DNA of 64,000 nucleotides from Yimella sp. cx-51 (GTDB lineage: Bacteria; Actinomycetota; Actinomycetes; Actinomycetales; Dermatophilaceae). A program made the position numbers and the translations under genes. How positions within the stretch are numbered: position 1 is the stretch's first letter; each line of letters begins with the position of its first letter. The notes beneath the pieces were generated by a model that searched no databases, was not told where the DNA came from, and saw only the letters and a program-made list of their open reading frames with translations. The stretch is taken from the NCBI RefSeq assembly GCF_017654605.1, contig NZ_CP072113.1:310001-374000 (forward strand), read 5' to 3'. Of the stretch, positions 45,792-54,000 are shown piece by piece.

Positions 45792-46897
45792 GGCGAACCC
45801 TCCCGAAGATCAACCGTGCGGCCCCTCCAGCGAACACTGCGACGCAGCACCGTGTCGAGCGCAGATCGGGCGAAAAGCAGGTCGAAGACCATCAGCGGCA
45901 CCGGGAAGAGCCCCCATGTCCACCAGGAGAAGGAGCCCAGACGAGCCAGAATGCTGCGCAGCTGGGCGGCCACGAGCAGCCATGCCGCACCCCAACCCAG
46001 CAAGCCCCACGTGGTCGGAGCAAGCAGGGTGGCGATCGTGCCGACGAGCACGATGTGGTGGGCGCAGATCCACAGGACGGCGGCCAACCCGGCCAGCGGA
46101 TGGGTGGCGCCTGCTCCGGAGGCCATGTTCTTGATCCAGCCGGAGGCCAGCTGCCCGAAACCGTCCGGGTAACTGCGCATCGAGAGCTGGTCGCCGCCAG
46201 CGACGCAAGTGACCGGCAGGCCGGCTCGCTGATAGTTACGGGCAAGCGCGACGTCGTCGAGGATGTCGCTCCTGACGCCCTCGTGCCGACCGGCCCGCTC
46301 GTAGTCGTCCCGGCTGCTGATGAGGCACGGACCGAAAGCCATCGCCTCATTCGACGGCCGACCGGTGAACACGGCAGACGCCATCACCGACAGCGCATTG
46401 AAGTAGGCCGAGAACTGCTCGTGTGCACGCTGCACCCGGTGATAAGGCTGCACCGACACCAGGCCACCGTGTTGCTCCAGGAGTTCGACGAGTCCGGCGA
46501 GAGCTTCCGGTGCGAGGCGGGTGTCGGCGTCCAGGAAGACCACGACCTCGCTGGGGGACGCCGAAGCACCGCCCTCGCAGGCCCAGGCCTTGCCGGTCCA
46601 GCCGGAGGGTCGGCCGCTCGCCGCGAGCACCTGGGCGCCGGCGGACGCCGCGATGTGCGCGGTGTCGTCGTCCGACTCGTCGTCGACCACGATCACTGAA
46701 TGCTCGACCGTCTGCTCCGCCAACGAACCGAGCAGCACGGGCAGCGAACGGGCTTCGTTCCGAGCAGGGATGATCGCGGCGATGCTGGGTCGGACGCCAG
46801 TTGCCTCGCCTGCGGGCAGGGTGCGGAAGTCGCGCAGCAGCAGCCAGCCGGCGATCAGGCCCACCACCACGAAGAACGCGGCGATCAGATCAAGCAC
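45788..46897 (-). CDS. crtQ: CrtQ-like carotenoid glycosyltransferase (GT2)
   Basis: A 369-residue membrane-anchored family 2 glycosyltransferase. An N-terminal helix (about 3-23) precedes the GT-A domain (IAAIIPARNEARSLP, VVDDESDDDT, then VVFLDADTRLAPEAL with the DXD-type metal site). Two or three C-terminal helices (about 265-335) follow. The best-known relative is CrtQ, which adds glucose to 4,4'-diaponeurosporenoate. Here the acceptor is likely a hydroxylated cyclic carotenoid, since a P450 precedes it. The start is GTG 46897; it overlaps the P450 gene by 8 bp. Confidence 0.82.
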   Translation of the reverse strand: MLDLIAAFFVVVGLIAGWLLLRDFRTLPAGEATGVRPSIAAIIPARNEARSLPVLLGSLAEQTVEHSVIVVDDESDDDTAHIAASAGAQVLAASGRPSGWTGKAWACEGGASASPSEVVVFLDADTRLAPEALAGLVELLEQHGGLVSVQPYHRVQRAHEQFSAYFNALSVMASAVFTGRPSNEAMAFGPCLISSRDDYERAGRHEGVRSDILDDVALARNYQRAGLPVTCVAGGDQLSMRSYPDGFGQLASGWIKNMASGAGATHPLAGLAAVLWICAHHIVLVGTIATLLAPTTWGLLGWGAAWLLVAAQLRSILARLGSFSWWTWGLFPVPLMVFDLLFARSALDTVLRRSVRWRGRTVDLREGSP

Positions 46898-48260
46898 TGC
46901 GAATCGGGTCTACTCGCAACGGCATTCCGCCCGACGGGTGCACCGCGACGCGGGTCTGGTGGGCGGGCCTGCGCCAACCGTCCGGCAATGAGATGCGGTG
47001 ATCGCGCAGTAGTTCGGCGAGCACCACGACCATTTCGCCGATCGCGAACTCCCGGCCGATGCACAGGCGAGGCCCTTGCCCGAAGGGGATGTATCCCTGC
47101 CGCGGCGGAGTGGTGCCAAGGAAGCGTTCGGGGCGGAAGGTCTCGGCGTCGGGCCAGTCGGAGCGGCGCCGGTGCAGGATCCATGGGCTGATGATCGCCA
47201 GTGTCCCGGCCGGCAGGGTGATGCTTCCTCCGACGACCTCCTCCCCCCGGGAGCGGCGCGACAACGCCCAGGCCGGCGGGTAGAGCCGCAGCGTCTCGTC
47301 GATGACGGCGTGGGTCCAGGGCAGTTGGTCGCGCCCGGTCAGCATCGAAGGGTTGTGGTGCCCGGTGAGTTCGCTGCGCAGTTCTTGCTGCATCTGCGGG
47401 TGCTCGGCCAGCAGCATGAGGGTCCAGCTCAGGGCTGCAGCGACCGTCTCGTGGCCGGCGATCACCATGGTGATGAGCTCGTCGGTGATCTCCTGATCGC
47501 TCAGGCCGCCGTCGAGCAGGAGCCCCAGCAGGTCGTCGCCGTGCTGTCCGTCCGAGCTGCGTGCACGGCGGGCGGAGATGAGATCGGCGCAGATCGAGCC
47601 CATCGTGCGGCGTGTGCGGCGCAGGCGCAGGTTGGTGCGCGTCGGGGTCCACTGCGCACTCGGCACGACCGAGCGGCCTACCCGGACGATGAGTTCGGCG
47701 GCTGCGCTGGTGGCGTCCAGCAGGTCGTCGGTGCGGGACGACAGGTCGGTCGAGAACAACGCGCGGCCCACGGCGTCGAGGGCGACCCGGTGCATCAGGT
47801 CACTGAAGTCGACGATGTCGCCGTCGCTGCGCGGACCGAGTGTTTCGCCGAAGCAGTCACGCGCCGCATCACGCACCTGCTCGCCCACCGCGGCGAGGCG
47901 GTGGTGGTGGAACGCCGGTGCGGCGAGGCGGCGATGTTCGATCCAGTTGGGCTCGGCCGAGGCGAGCAACCCCGGGCCGGTCACTCGTGCCAGCGCGGCG
48001 TACTGGACGGTCTGCTTGCTCCAGTTGCGGGCCGAGGTCTGCAGGATCTGCCGCACATCCTGCGGGTCGTTGAAAAGCACGGCCGGACTGCCCGGGACCG
48101 GGAAAGCGACGGTGTCGCCGTACTGCCGGGTCACGCGGGAGAGGAAGGTGAGCGGGTCTCGTCGCACCGACCGGAAGACCTTGGCCATGTCGGCGGCGGT
48201 CGGCCCGTCGACCCCGATATCGGTGGGGGACAACGACTCCAAGCGCTCCTGCACGTTCAT
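46890..48260 (-). CDS. Cytochrome P450, CYP175-like, probable carotenoid hydroxylase
   Basis: A 456-residue soluble P450 without a membrane anchor. Oxygen-binding I-helix MVIAGHETVAAALSW, the ExxR pair in DETLRLYPPAW, the meander FRPERFLG and the heme loop FGQGPRLCIGREFA are all present. The phrases AGHETVA-AL-W and ETLRLYPPAW---RR match what I recall of Thermus CYP175A1, a beta-carotene 3-hydroxylase. Its place after the lycopene cyclase genes fits ring hydroxylation. ATG 48260 was chosen over a longer frame that runs through the crtYd gene; it overlaps that gene by 4 bp. No dedicated ferredoxin gene is adjacent. Confidence 0.85.
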   Translation of the reverse strand: MNVQERLESLSPTDIGVDGPTAADMAKVFRSVRRDPLTFLSRVTRQYGDTVAFPVPGSPAVLFNDPQDVRQILQTSARNWSKQTVQYAALARVTGPGLLASAEPNWIEHRRLAAPAFHHHRLAAVGEQVRDAARDCFGETLGPRSDGDIVDFSDLMHRVALDAVGRALFSTDLSSRTDDLLDATSAAAELIVRVGRSVVPSAQWTPTRTNLRLRRTRRTMGSICADLISARRARSSDGQHGDDLLGLLLDGGLSDQEITDELITMVIAGHETVAAALSWTLMLLAEHPQMQQELRSELTGHHNPSMLTGRDQLPWTHAVIDETLRLYPPAWALSRRSRGEEVVGGSITLPAGTLAIISPWILHRRRSDWPDAETFRPERFLGTTPPRQGYIPFGQGPRLCIGREFAIGEMVVVLAELLRDHRISLPDGWRRPAHQTRVAVHPSGGMPLRVDPIRSA

Positions 48261-48589
48261 CGCTGCGCCTGGTCGCGACGTCCGAGCCAGGTCCAGACCA
48301 CGCAGGTGAGCAGCACCAGACCGAATCCGAACGCGAGGTCCTCGACCGGCGCGTAGCCGATGCGGCCGTCGCCGAACATCGTCACCTTCTCGCTGCCGAT
48401 GATCACGTCGGGGTTGTAGTTGACGATGCGGCGACCGGTCAGCCAGCCGTTGGTCAGCACCTGGAAGAAGACGATGATCGCGTAGGAGATCCACCAGACG
48501 GCGGTGGTGATGACGCGGGTGCGTGCCACCCAGAGGTCGAGGACCAGCACCACCACGACGCCGATCGCGGCAAGAGCGGTGTAGCTCAT
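48257..48589 (-). CDS. crtYd: Lycopene cyclase heterodimer subunit (CrtYd/CrtYf type)
   Basis: A 110-residue membrane protein with three helices, the second half of the bacterial/archaeal-type heterodimeric cyclase. Visible landmarks are ITTAVWWISYAIIVFFQVLTNG (split), the YNPDVIIG segment and the acidic APVEDLAFGF motif. Because no lycopene elongase (crtEb) is present, beta-cyclisation of C40 lycopene is favoured over the C50 reaction. It overlaps crtYc and the P450 gene by 4 bp each. Confidence 0.9.
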   Translation of the reverse strand: MSYTALAAIGVVVVLVLDLWVARTRVITTAVWWISYAIIVFFQVLTNGWLTGRRIVNYNPDVIIGSEKVTMFGDGRIGYAPVEDLAFGFGLVLLTCVVWTWLGRRDQAQR

Positions 48590-48927
48590 CGGGTCACCTC
48601 ATCGGACGCGCCTTTTCGGCGCAGCACCGATCGCACGCCCTCGAGCGTGATGATCGTGACCAGCGGGATCACGATGAAGAAGGAGATCTCCTCCAGCGGC
48701 AGGTCGAGGATGCGCCACGGGAGGGTCTGGTCGTCGTCGAACCACCAGTGCCCGGCGTGGGTGACGATGAGATCCCAGACCAGGAACGGCGTGCCCGCGA
48801 TCAGGATGCTCAGCAACACCCGGCGCCACTGCTTGGGCAGATCGAGTTTGAAGAGTGCGATCAACGGCAGCGTCGCGGCCAGGCAGAAGCCCAACATCGC
48901 TGCGTACGAGAGGTTTTCCCAGGTCAT
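48586..48927 (-). CDS. crtYc: Lycopene cyclase heterodimer subunit (CrtYc/CrtYe type)
   Basis: A 113-residue, three-helix membrane protein that pairs with CrtYd. The family motif is LPLEEISFFIVIPLVTI, carrying the conserved Glu pair, together with FLVWDLIVTHAGHWWF. The ATG at 48927 overlaps the crtI stop (ATGA). Both subunits are needed for ring closure in the known enzymes. Confidence 0.9.
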   Translation of the reverse strand: MTWENLSYAAMLGFCLAATLPLIALFKLDLPKQWRRVLLSILIAGTPFLVWDLIVTHAGHWWFDDDQTLPWRILDLPLEEISFFIVIPLVTIITLEGVRSVLRRKGASDEVTR

Positions 48928-50519
48928 CCGGCGCTCAGTGTGCTCGCCGAATCGAGCGGAGTGGAGGAGTTGTCACCGATCAATCGTTTCAGCACCAGTT
49001 CGGCGCTGATCAGGCACATCGGCAGACCGACGCCCGGCACAGTGCTCGACCCCGCGTAGTACAGACCCTCGACCTTGGACGAGACGTTGGAGGGCCGCAG
49101 GAAGGCGCTCTGACGCAGCGTGTGCTCCAATCCGAGCGCGCTGCCCTGCCACGCGTTGAAGTCGTCGGCGAAATCGGCTGGTCCGATGGTGCGGCGCACG
49201 GCGATGCGCTCACGCAGATCGGGTACGTCCGCCCACGCGGCGATCTGGTCGATCGCGGCATCGACGGCCCGTTCGATGATCGGTGAACCTGCGCCGTCGT
49301 CCCCGCCGTGCCCGATCTCCACGTCGGACGGCACGGGGATGAGGACGAAGAGGTTCTCGTCGCCCTCAGGAGCGACGCTGGAATCAGTGCGTGACGGGGT
49401 GCAGACGTAGATGGACGCAGGATCGGGCACCTGCGCGTCCTTGCCGAAGATCTGCTCGAAGTTGCGCTTCCAGTCGGTGGTGAAGAACAACGAGTGGTGC
49501 GGCAGTTCGGGCACGCGTCCGGAGACTCCGAGTAGCGCGAGGACGGCACCGAAGCCCGGGTCGCGACGCTCCCACGACTTCTCCGGGTGCGACTGTTCGG
49601 AAGCCGGCAGCAAGGTGGTTTCGACGTGGTGCAGGTCGGTGGCGGCCACCACGATGTCGGCGTCGATCTGCTGCGCTGCGCCGTCTCGCAGGTAGTCGAC
49701 TCCGCGCGCCTGAGGCGGTTTGCCCTCGGTGCGGATGGCGGTCACCTGCGCGCCGGTGTGCACCCGCACGCCGTGCTGCACCGCGAGCCGCTCCACCGCT
49801 TCGATCAGCCGGGTGAAGCCGCCGAGCGGGTAGAGCACCTGATCGCCGAGATCGAGACGGCTCATCAGGTGGTACATGCTCGGCGCCCGATCGGGGGAGG
49901 AGCCCAGGAAAACCGCGGGATAGCCCAGGATCTGGCGCAGCCGCACGTCCTTGAACCGGGCGGCGATGTGGCTCCCGAGTGACCGCGTGAGCAGCAGACC
50001 CAGCTTCGGGCTGCGGCGCAGCACGTCGAGTCCGAGAAACGAGGCCGTGGAGTCGAAGTTGCTGTAGAGGAAGCGCCGCAACGCCATGTCGTAGGTGTCC
50101 TGGGCCGACTCCAGATAGGCGCCCAGCTTGCGTCCGGCGCCCGGCTCGATCGTCTCGAAGAGTTCGGTGTTGTGCGCGACGTCGGGTCGGACGTCCACGG
50201 CTTCGTCGGCGTCCTGGAAGAAGACGCGATAGCTCGGGTCGAGGGTCACCAGGTCGAGTTCGGCCTCGACGGTGGTGCCGAGCAGTTCGAAGAAGTGCTC
50301 GAAGACCTCCGGCATGAGCCACCACGAGGCGCCGGTGTCGAAGCGGAAGCCGTCGCGTTCGTAGCTGCCGACCCGCCCACCGAGCTCATCGTTCTTCTCC
50401 AACAGGTCGACGCTGAACCCACGAGAGGCCAGTAGAGCAGCCGTCGCCAGGCCCGCGATGCCGCCGCCGATCACCACCACCGACTGCTGCTCGTCGGGGG
50501 CTGCGTATTCGGTGTTCAT
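48924..50519 (-). CDS. crtI: Phytoene desaturase
   Basis: A 531-residue FAD-dependent desaturase that converts phytoene to lycopene. The N-terminal dinucleotide fold is VVVIGGGIAGLATAALLAS (14-32), followed by EKNDELGGRVGSYERDGF. The C-terminal family signature reads YYAGSSTVPGVGLPMCLISAELV (split near 490-512). Membrane-associated. ATG 50519 overlaps the crtB stop by 4 bp. Number of desaturation steps cannot be read from sequence; four steps (lycopene) fits the cyclases downstream. Confidence 0.95.
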   Translation of the reverse strand: MNTEYAAPDEQQSVVVIGGGIAGLATAALLASRGFSVDLLEKNDELGGRVGSYERDGFRFDTGASWWLMPEVFEHFFELLGTTVEAELDLVTLDPSYRVFFQDADEAVDVRPDVAHNTELFETIEPGAGRKLGAYLESAQDTYDMALRRFLYSNFDSTASFLGLDVLRRSPKLGLLLTRSLGSHIAARFKDVRLRQILGYPAVFLGSSPDRAPSMYHLMSRLDLGDQVLYPLGGFTRLIEAVERLAVQHGVRVHTGAQVTAIRTEGKPPQARGVDYLRDGAAQQIDADIVVAATDLHHVETTLLPASEQSHPEKSWERRDPGFGAVLALLGVSGRVPELPHHSLFFTTDWKRNFEQIFGKDAQVPDPASIYVCTPSRTDSSVAPEGDENLFVLIPVPSDVEIGHGGDDGAGSPIIERAVDAAIDQIAAWADVPDLRERIAVRRTIGPADFADDFNAWQGSALGLEHTLRQSAFLRPSNVSSKVEGLYYAGSSTVPGVGLPMCLISAELVLKRLIGDNSSTPLDSASTLSAG

Positions 50520-51379
50520 CGGCGGTCCTTATAACGAGAGCTGGCGGCGATTCGGAGCTTCACCGGGTTGGGCACCCGCACGCGCTGGCGGCGGATCTGC
50601 TCGGCCGGGGTGGCACGCAGTCGAGCGGCCAGTTCGGCGAAGGTGTCGTGGGCGGCTCGCACGGCCGGACGGCTGCTGCCCGGGAGCCCGGGGATCACCG
50701 CGTTGGCCGCTGCCAGATCGGCATCGATGTCGTCGAGGATGCGGTCGCGGTCGGCGTCCTGGAAGTTGTCGGGGTCGAGACCGGGGAAGTACGAGCGGTG
50801 CAGCAGGTCCTTGTCATCGGCCAGGTCGCGGATGAAGTTGATCTTCTGGAACGCGGCACCCAGGCGTTGCGCTCCGGGGGCGAGACGTTCGTAGTCCTTC
50901 ACCTGATCGAGCTGCTCGGCGGCGATGAACGTGCGCAGACACATCAGCCCGACCACTTCGGCCGAACCGTAGACATAACGGTCGAAGGTCTCGGGGGTGT
51001 GGGTGGTGCGGTGAAGGTCCATGCGCATCGACTCGAAGAACGGGTCGATCAGTTCGTGCCCGATGCCGCATTCGCGGGCGGTGAGGGCGAAGGCGTGCAC
51101 CACGAGGTTCGAGCTGTATCCGGTGAGCAGGGCGTGGGTGACGTCGTCCTGCAGCCAGGTGAGCATGCGATCCCGGGCATCCACTGGCACACCAGGATCG
51201 GGATTGTCGACGATCTCGTCGGCGATCCGCACCAACGCGTAGGCGTGGGCGACATGGATGCGCACCGGCTTGGCCAGCAGCCGCGACGCGAGTCCGAAGG
51301 AGGTGGAGTAGTTGCGGATGACCAGCGAGGCGCTGGCCGAAGCCACTGAGGCGTAAAGGTTTTCGGGTGCCGCGCTCAA
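50516..51379 (-). CDS. crtB: Phytoene synthase
   Basis: Condenses two geranylgeranyl diphosphates to phytoene. The 287-residue protein has the head-to-head prenyl synthase motifs: YSTSFGLASRLL, the first Asp-rich RIADEIVDNPD, YVYGSAEVVGLMCL, and the second FQKINFIRDLADD. I place the start at TTG 51379, because it overlaps the crtE stop as TTGA in the same way as other junctions here and gives the usual length; the longer frame to 51601 lies inside crtE. Confidence 0.93.
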   Translation of the reverse strand: MSAAPENLYASVASASASLVIRNYSTSFGLASRLLAKPVRIHVAHAYALVRIADEIVDNPDPGVPVDARDRMLTWLQDDVTHALLTGYSSNLVVHAFALTARECGIGHELIDPFFESMRMDLHRTTHTPETFDRYVYGSAEVVGLMCLRTFIAAEQLDQVKDYERLAPGAQRLGAAFQKINFIRDLADDKDLLHRSYFPGLDPDNFQDADRDRILDDIDADLAAANAVIPGLPGSSRPAVRAAHDTFAELAARLRATPAEQIRRQRVRVPNPVKLRIAASSRYKDRR

Positions 51380-52431
51380 GCTGCTGCCCCGTCCACCAGC
51401 AACGAAAGACCCTCGGTCACCGGCGTGGGCAGAGCGCTCGGCAAGCCGAGAAGCTCGATCTCCGACGCCGCCAGGGCGAGTTCGCGATGCACGGTGTCCT
51501 CCACGAATTGGCGCGAGCCGCTGATGGTGAGCAGGTGCCGTGCTCGGGCGAGTTCGGCATCGTCCAGGTCGCGACCGAGGTAGTGCTCGATCTGCGGCCA
51601 CTGCTGGGTGTTGCGGGCGTGCACCAGCAACGGTGTCTGCTTGCTGGTGCGTAGGTCGCAGGTGGCGCTCTTGCGGGTCAGGGCAGGATCGCCGAAGACA
51701 CCAGCGAGATCGTCGACGAGTTGGAAGGCCGTGCCCAGGCTGCGTCCGAGCGCGCCGCAGCGACGCACCGTCTCCTGGTCGGCCCCGGCCAGCAGCGCGC
51801 CGGCCTTGAGCGGTAGCGAGAAGGAGTAGGCGCTCGTCTTCTGTTGCGCCATGCGCAGGCTCTCGGCCATCGAGCCCGAGCCCAGATGCAGCGAGAGCCG
51901 GACGTCGGCGTACTCGCCTGCGGCGGTGGTGTGCAGTGCCTCGTCGAAGTGGTCGAGCAGGGTCAGCAGCAGATCACCCGGCAGATCGGTGGTGGCGACG
52001 GCTCGCACTGCGGCCGAGAGGGCCAGATCGCCCACCAGGATGCCGGCGGTGATGGACAACGTGGCCGCGCCTTCGTCATCGGCGCCCTGGGCGCCCGCCC
52101 AGGTGCGGAAGGCGCCGCTGACGTTGGGTCGTCCGCGGCGGATGTCGTCGCCGTCGATTACGTCGTCATGGATCACGAATGCGGTGTGCAGCAGCTCGAT
52201 TGCCGCGCCTACCTGCACAGCCTGGTCGGTGCGTGCGCCACCGAAGGCGTCATGAGCTTGGAGGACGAGGATCGGGCGAAAGCGCTTGCCGCCAGCAGCG
52301 GCGTCCCCCAGCGCGTCCCACAACACGGTGTGGTCAGGGTTGACGGTCTCGGTGCGTGCGCGACCCTCACGCAGCAGGCGGGCGAGGGCGTGATCAACGG
52401 CTTCGGCGTCTGTACGCGCCGGATCGGTCAT
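51376..52431 (-). CDS. crtE: Geranylgeranyl diphosphate synthase (polyprenyl synthetase)
   Basis: A 351-residue all-alpha prenyltransferase that supplies the C20 substrate. The chain-length-determining region and first Asp-rich motif read HDDVIDGDDIRRG, and the second reads FQLVDDLAGVFGD. KRFRP near residue 39 is the diphosphate-binding entry motif. It is the first biosynthetic gene of the operon. ATG 52431 is preceded by a GGGAG site, and the 55 bases upstream include a palindrome. Confidence 0.93.
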   Translation of the reverse strand: MTDPARTDAEAVDHALARLLREGRARTETVNPDHTVLWDALGDAAAGGKRFRPILVLQAHDAFGGARTDQAVQVGAAIELLHTAFVIHDDVIDGDDIRRGRPNVSGAFRTWAGAQGADDEGAATLSITAGILVGDLALSAAVRAVATTDLPGDLLLTLLDHFDEALHTTAAGEYADVRLSLHLGSGSMAESLRMAQQKTSAYSFSLPLKAGALLAGADQETVRRCGALGRSLGTAFQLVDDLAGVFGDPALTRKSATCDLRTSKQTPLLVHARNTQQWPQIEHYLGRDLDDAELARARHLLTISGSRQFVEDTVHRELALAASEIELLGLPSALPTPVTEGLSLLVDGAAA

Positions 52432-52461
52432 TCGTCACTCCCAGGGCTCGACCTGTCGATT

Positions 52462-52491
52462 CCTGATTATTCCATCATAGAAACAATCAGG
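52462..52491 (-). promoter_or_regulatory. 30-bp imperfect palindrome, candidate operator of the carotenoid operon
   Basis: Half-sites CCTGATT (52462-52468) and AATCAGG (52485-52491) are perfect, and the inner bases match at most further positions (about 11 of 15 per half-site). It is AT-rich in a GC-rich genome, lies between the MarR gene and crtE, and overlaps the MarR stop codon. MarR proteins bind such dyads. TATGAT on the minus strand inside it could be a -10 box, but no good -35 pairs with it. Confidence 0.55.
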
Positions 52492-52930
52492 ATGTCGGAC
52501 GTGACCCTCCTGCCGCCATGAATGCGTCGTGGATCTCGGTCAGCATCCGGGTGAACGCCTCGACCTGCTCGGGGTCATGATCGGCCAATACCGCATCAAG
52601 TGCCGTATTCACCTGTTCGAACTGAGAATTGCTGTGCTGCAACGCAGTTGGCGTTGCGCGGATCAGCACCCGCCTGGCGTCCACCGGTGAGGTGGAGCGC
52701 TCGGCATGGCCCGAGGCAACCAACCGATTCACCAGCGCGGTGGTCGCCGGAGGGGAGAGGCCGAGGGCGCGGCTGAGCTCGGTGGAGCTGACGCCCTCGG
52801 GCTCATTGCGCAGGACGCCGATGGCGTGCACATTCGTTGCGGGTACGCCGAGGTTGCGCGCGACCGTGTTGACGTGTTGGTCAGAGACCAGCGCGATCTG
52901 CCGCAGGAGTTCGTGGATCTCGCGCATCAT
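52487..52930 (-). CDS. MarR-family regulator, CrtR-like by position
   Basis: A 147-residue winged-helix repressor-type protein: helical N-terminus, HTH VSSTELSRALGLSPPATTALVNRLVASG (split), the wing with RSTSPVDARRVLIRATP and a C-terminal dimerisation helix. It sits immediately before crtE in the same direction. In Corynebacterium glutamicum a MarR protein, CrtR, controls the crt operon and responds to geranylgeranyl diphosphate; a similar role is inferred here. The start is uncertain: ATG 52930 is used, while an ATG at 53092 would overlap the glycosylase gene. Confidence 0.8.
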   Translation of the reverse strand: MMREIHELLRQIALVSDQHVNTVARNLGVPATNVHAIGVLRNEPEGVSSTELSRALGLSPPATTALVNRLVASGHAERSTSPVDARRVLIRATPTALQHSNSQFEQVNTALDAVLADHDPEQVEAFTRMLTEIHDAFMAAGGSRPTS

Positions 52931-53054
52931 CGCCTTTCTGGTCTCGGGGGTGGTGACGATTCTTGCACCGCGACCGGCGTCATCTCGTCTGTCGGATGCA
53001 TCGATCGGGGAGGAGCCCGTGGGCTCCTGGGCCTGCTGATTGCCGTGCGTCAGG

Positions 53055-53903
53055 TCAGCCCGCGTCGGAGTCGTCCACCCGCAACTCGGCAATGGCGGCG
53101 TCCAGCATGGGTTCGGTGAGCTTGCCGGTGAAGGTGTTCTGCTGGCTGACGTGGTAGCTGCCCACCAGCTTCACCTCGCGAGTTCCGTTGCGCAGCAAAG
53201 TAGTTGCGGCATGGCCGAACTTCGGCTGCGGTCGCGGCACCTCCCAGCCGAGCCGGCGCGCGGCAGCCAGGGTGGCGTCCCAGGCGAACGACCCGAGGGC
53301 GAAGATCGAGTGCAGGTGCGGCTGCGCCAGTTGCAGGTCGCGATCGAGCCACGGGGCGCAGGTGATGCGCTCGACGGTAGTGGGTTTGTTGTCCGGAGGG
53401 GCGCAACGCACGGCCGAGACGATCCGTAGGTCGAGCAGTTCGAGTCCGTCGCCGGCGTGCTCGGACGCCGCCTGACTGGCGTAACCGGCACGTTGGAAGG
53501 CGGCGTAGAGCCAGTCGCCCGACCGGTCGCCGGTGAACATGCGGCCGGTGCGATTGGCGCCGTTGGCCGCCGGGGCGAGCCCGACCACGAGCACCCGGGC
53601 TTTCGGATCGCCGAAGCCTGGCACCGGACGTCCCCAATACGGTTGCGCAGCAAAGGAAGACCGCTTGGTCTCGGCGACATCCTCGCGCCATTCCACCAGT
53701 CGCGGGCAGGCCCGGCAGACCGAGATGCGGGCGTCCAATTGTGTTTGTCGGGGCGACGATTGGGCCAGTGCAGCCACCTGCTCGGCATGGCACGCGATCG
53801 GTGTGCGCGCAGTGGCGACGTCGCCTGGCCAGCCGCGACCGGGCGGCACCGGGGACGCGAAAGGCTCACCCGTGACCGGGTGCGGCAAGGGCTCGGACGA
53901 CAT
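53055..53903 (-). CDS. Uracil-DNA glycosylase, family 5 (UdgB-like)
   Basis: A 282-residue base-excision repair enzyme. The cysteine pair CRACPRL near residue 63 starts the iron-sulfur region, followed by [23 protein letters not shown] (split over about 103-125), the family 5 motif 1, and the [14 protein letters not shown] motif with the His near residue 250. RCAPPDNKP supplies another cluster cysteine. The first 60 residues ([17 protein letters not shown]) are typical of the actinobacterial subgroup. It is divergent from the P-type ATPase gene. Confidence 0.88.
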   Translation of the reverse strand: MSSEPLPHPVTGEPFASPVPPGRGWPGDVATARTPIACHAEQVAALAQSSPRQTQLDARISVCRACPRLVEWREDVAETKRSSFAAQPYWGRPVPGFGDPKARVLVVGLAPAANGANRTGRMFTGDRSGDWLYAAFQRAGYASQAASEHAGDGLELLDLRIVSAVRCAPPDNKPTTVERITCAPWLDRDLQLAQPHLHSIFALGSFAWDATLAAARRLGWEVPRPQPKFGHAATTLLRNGTREVKLVGSYHVSQQNTFTGKLTEPMLDAAIAELRVDDSDAG

Positions 53904-54000
53904 GGCGCCATTGTGGCCGAGGACTCATGTGACTGAGCCCAACCCGGCCTTTACTCCGGACGTCCAGACCGTGATCAAGGTTGTGGGAGAGGATGACCGC

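Noticed and set aside
48257-48927. C50 (decaprenoxanthin/sarcinaxanthin) pathway with CrtYe/CrtYf
   Set aside because: No lycopene elongase crtEb is present, and P450, CrtQ- and CrtO-like genes point to C40 tailoring. Not fully excluded, as crtEb could be elsewhere.
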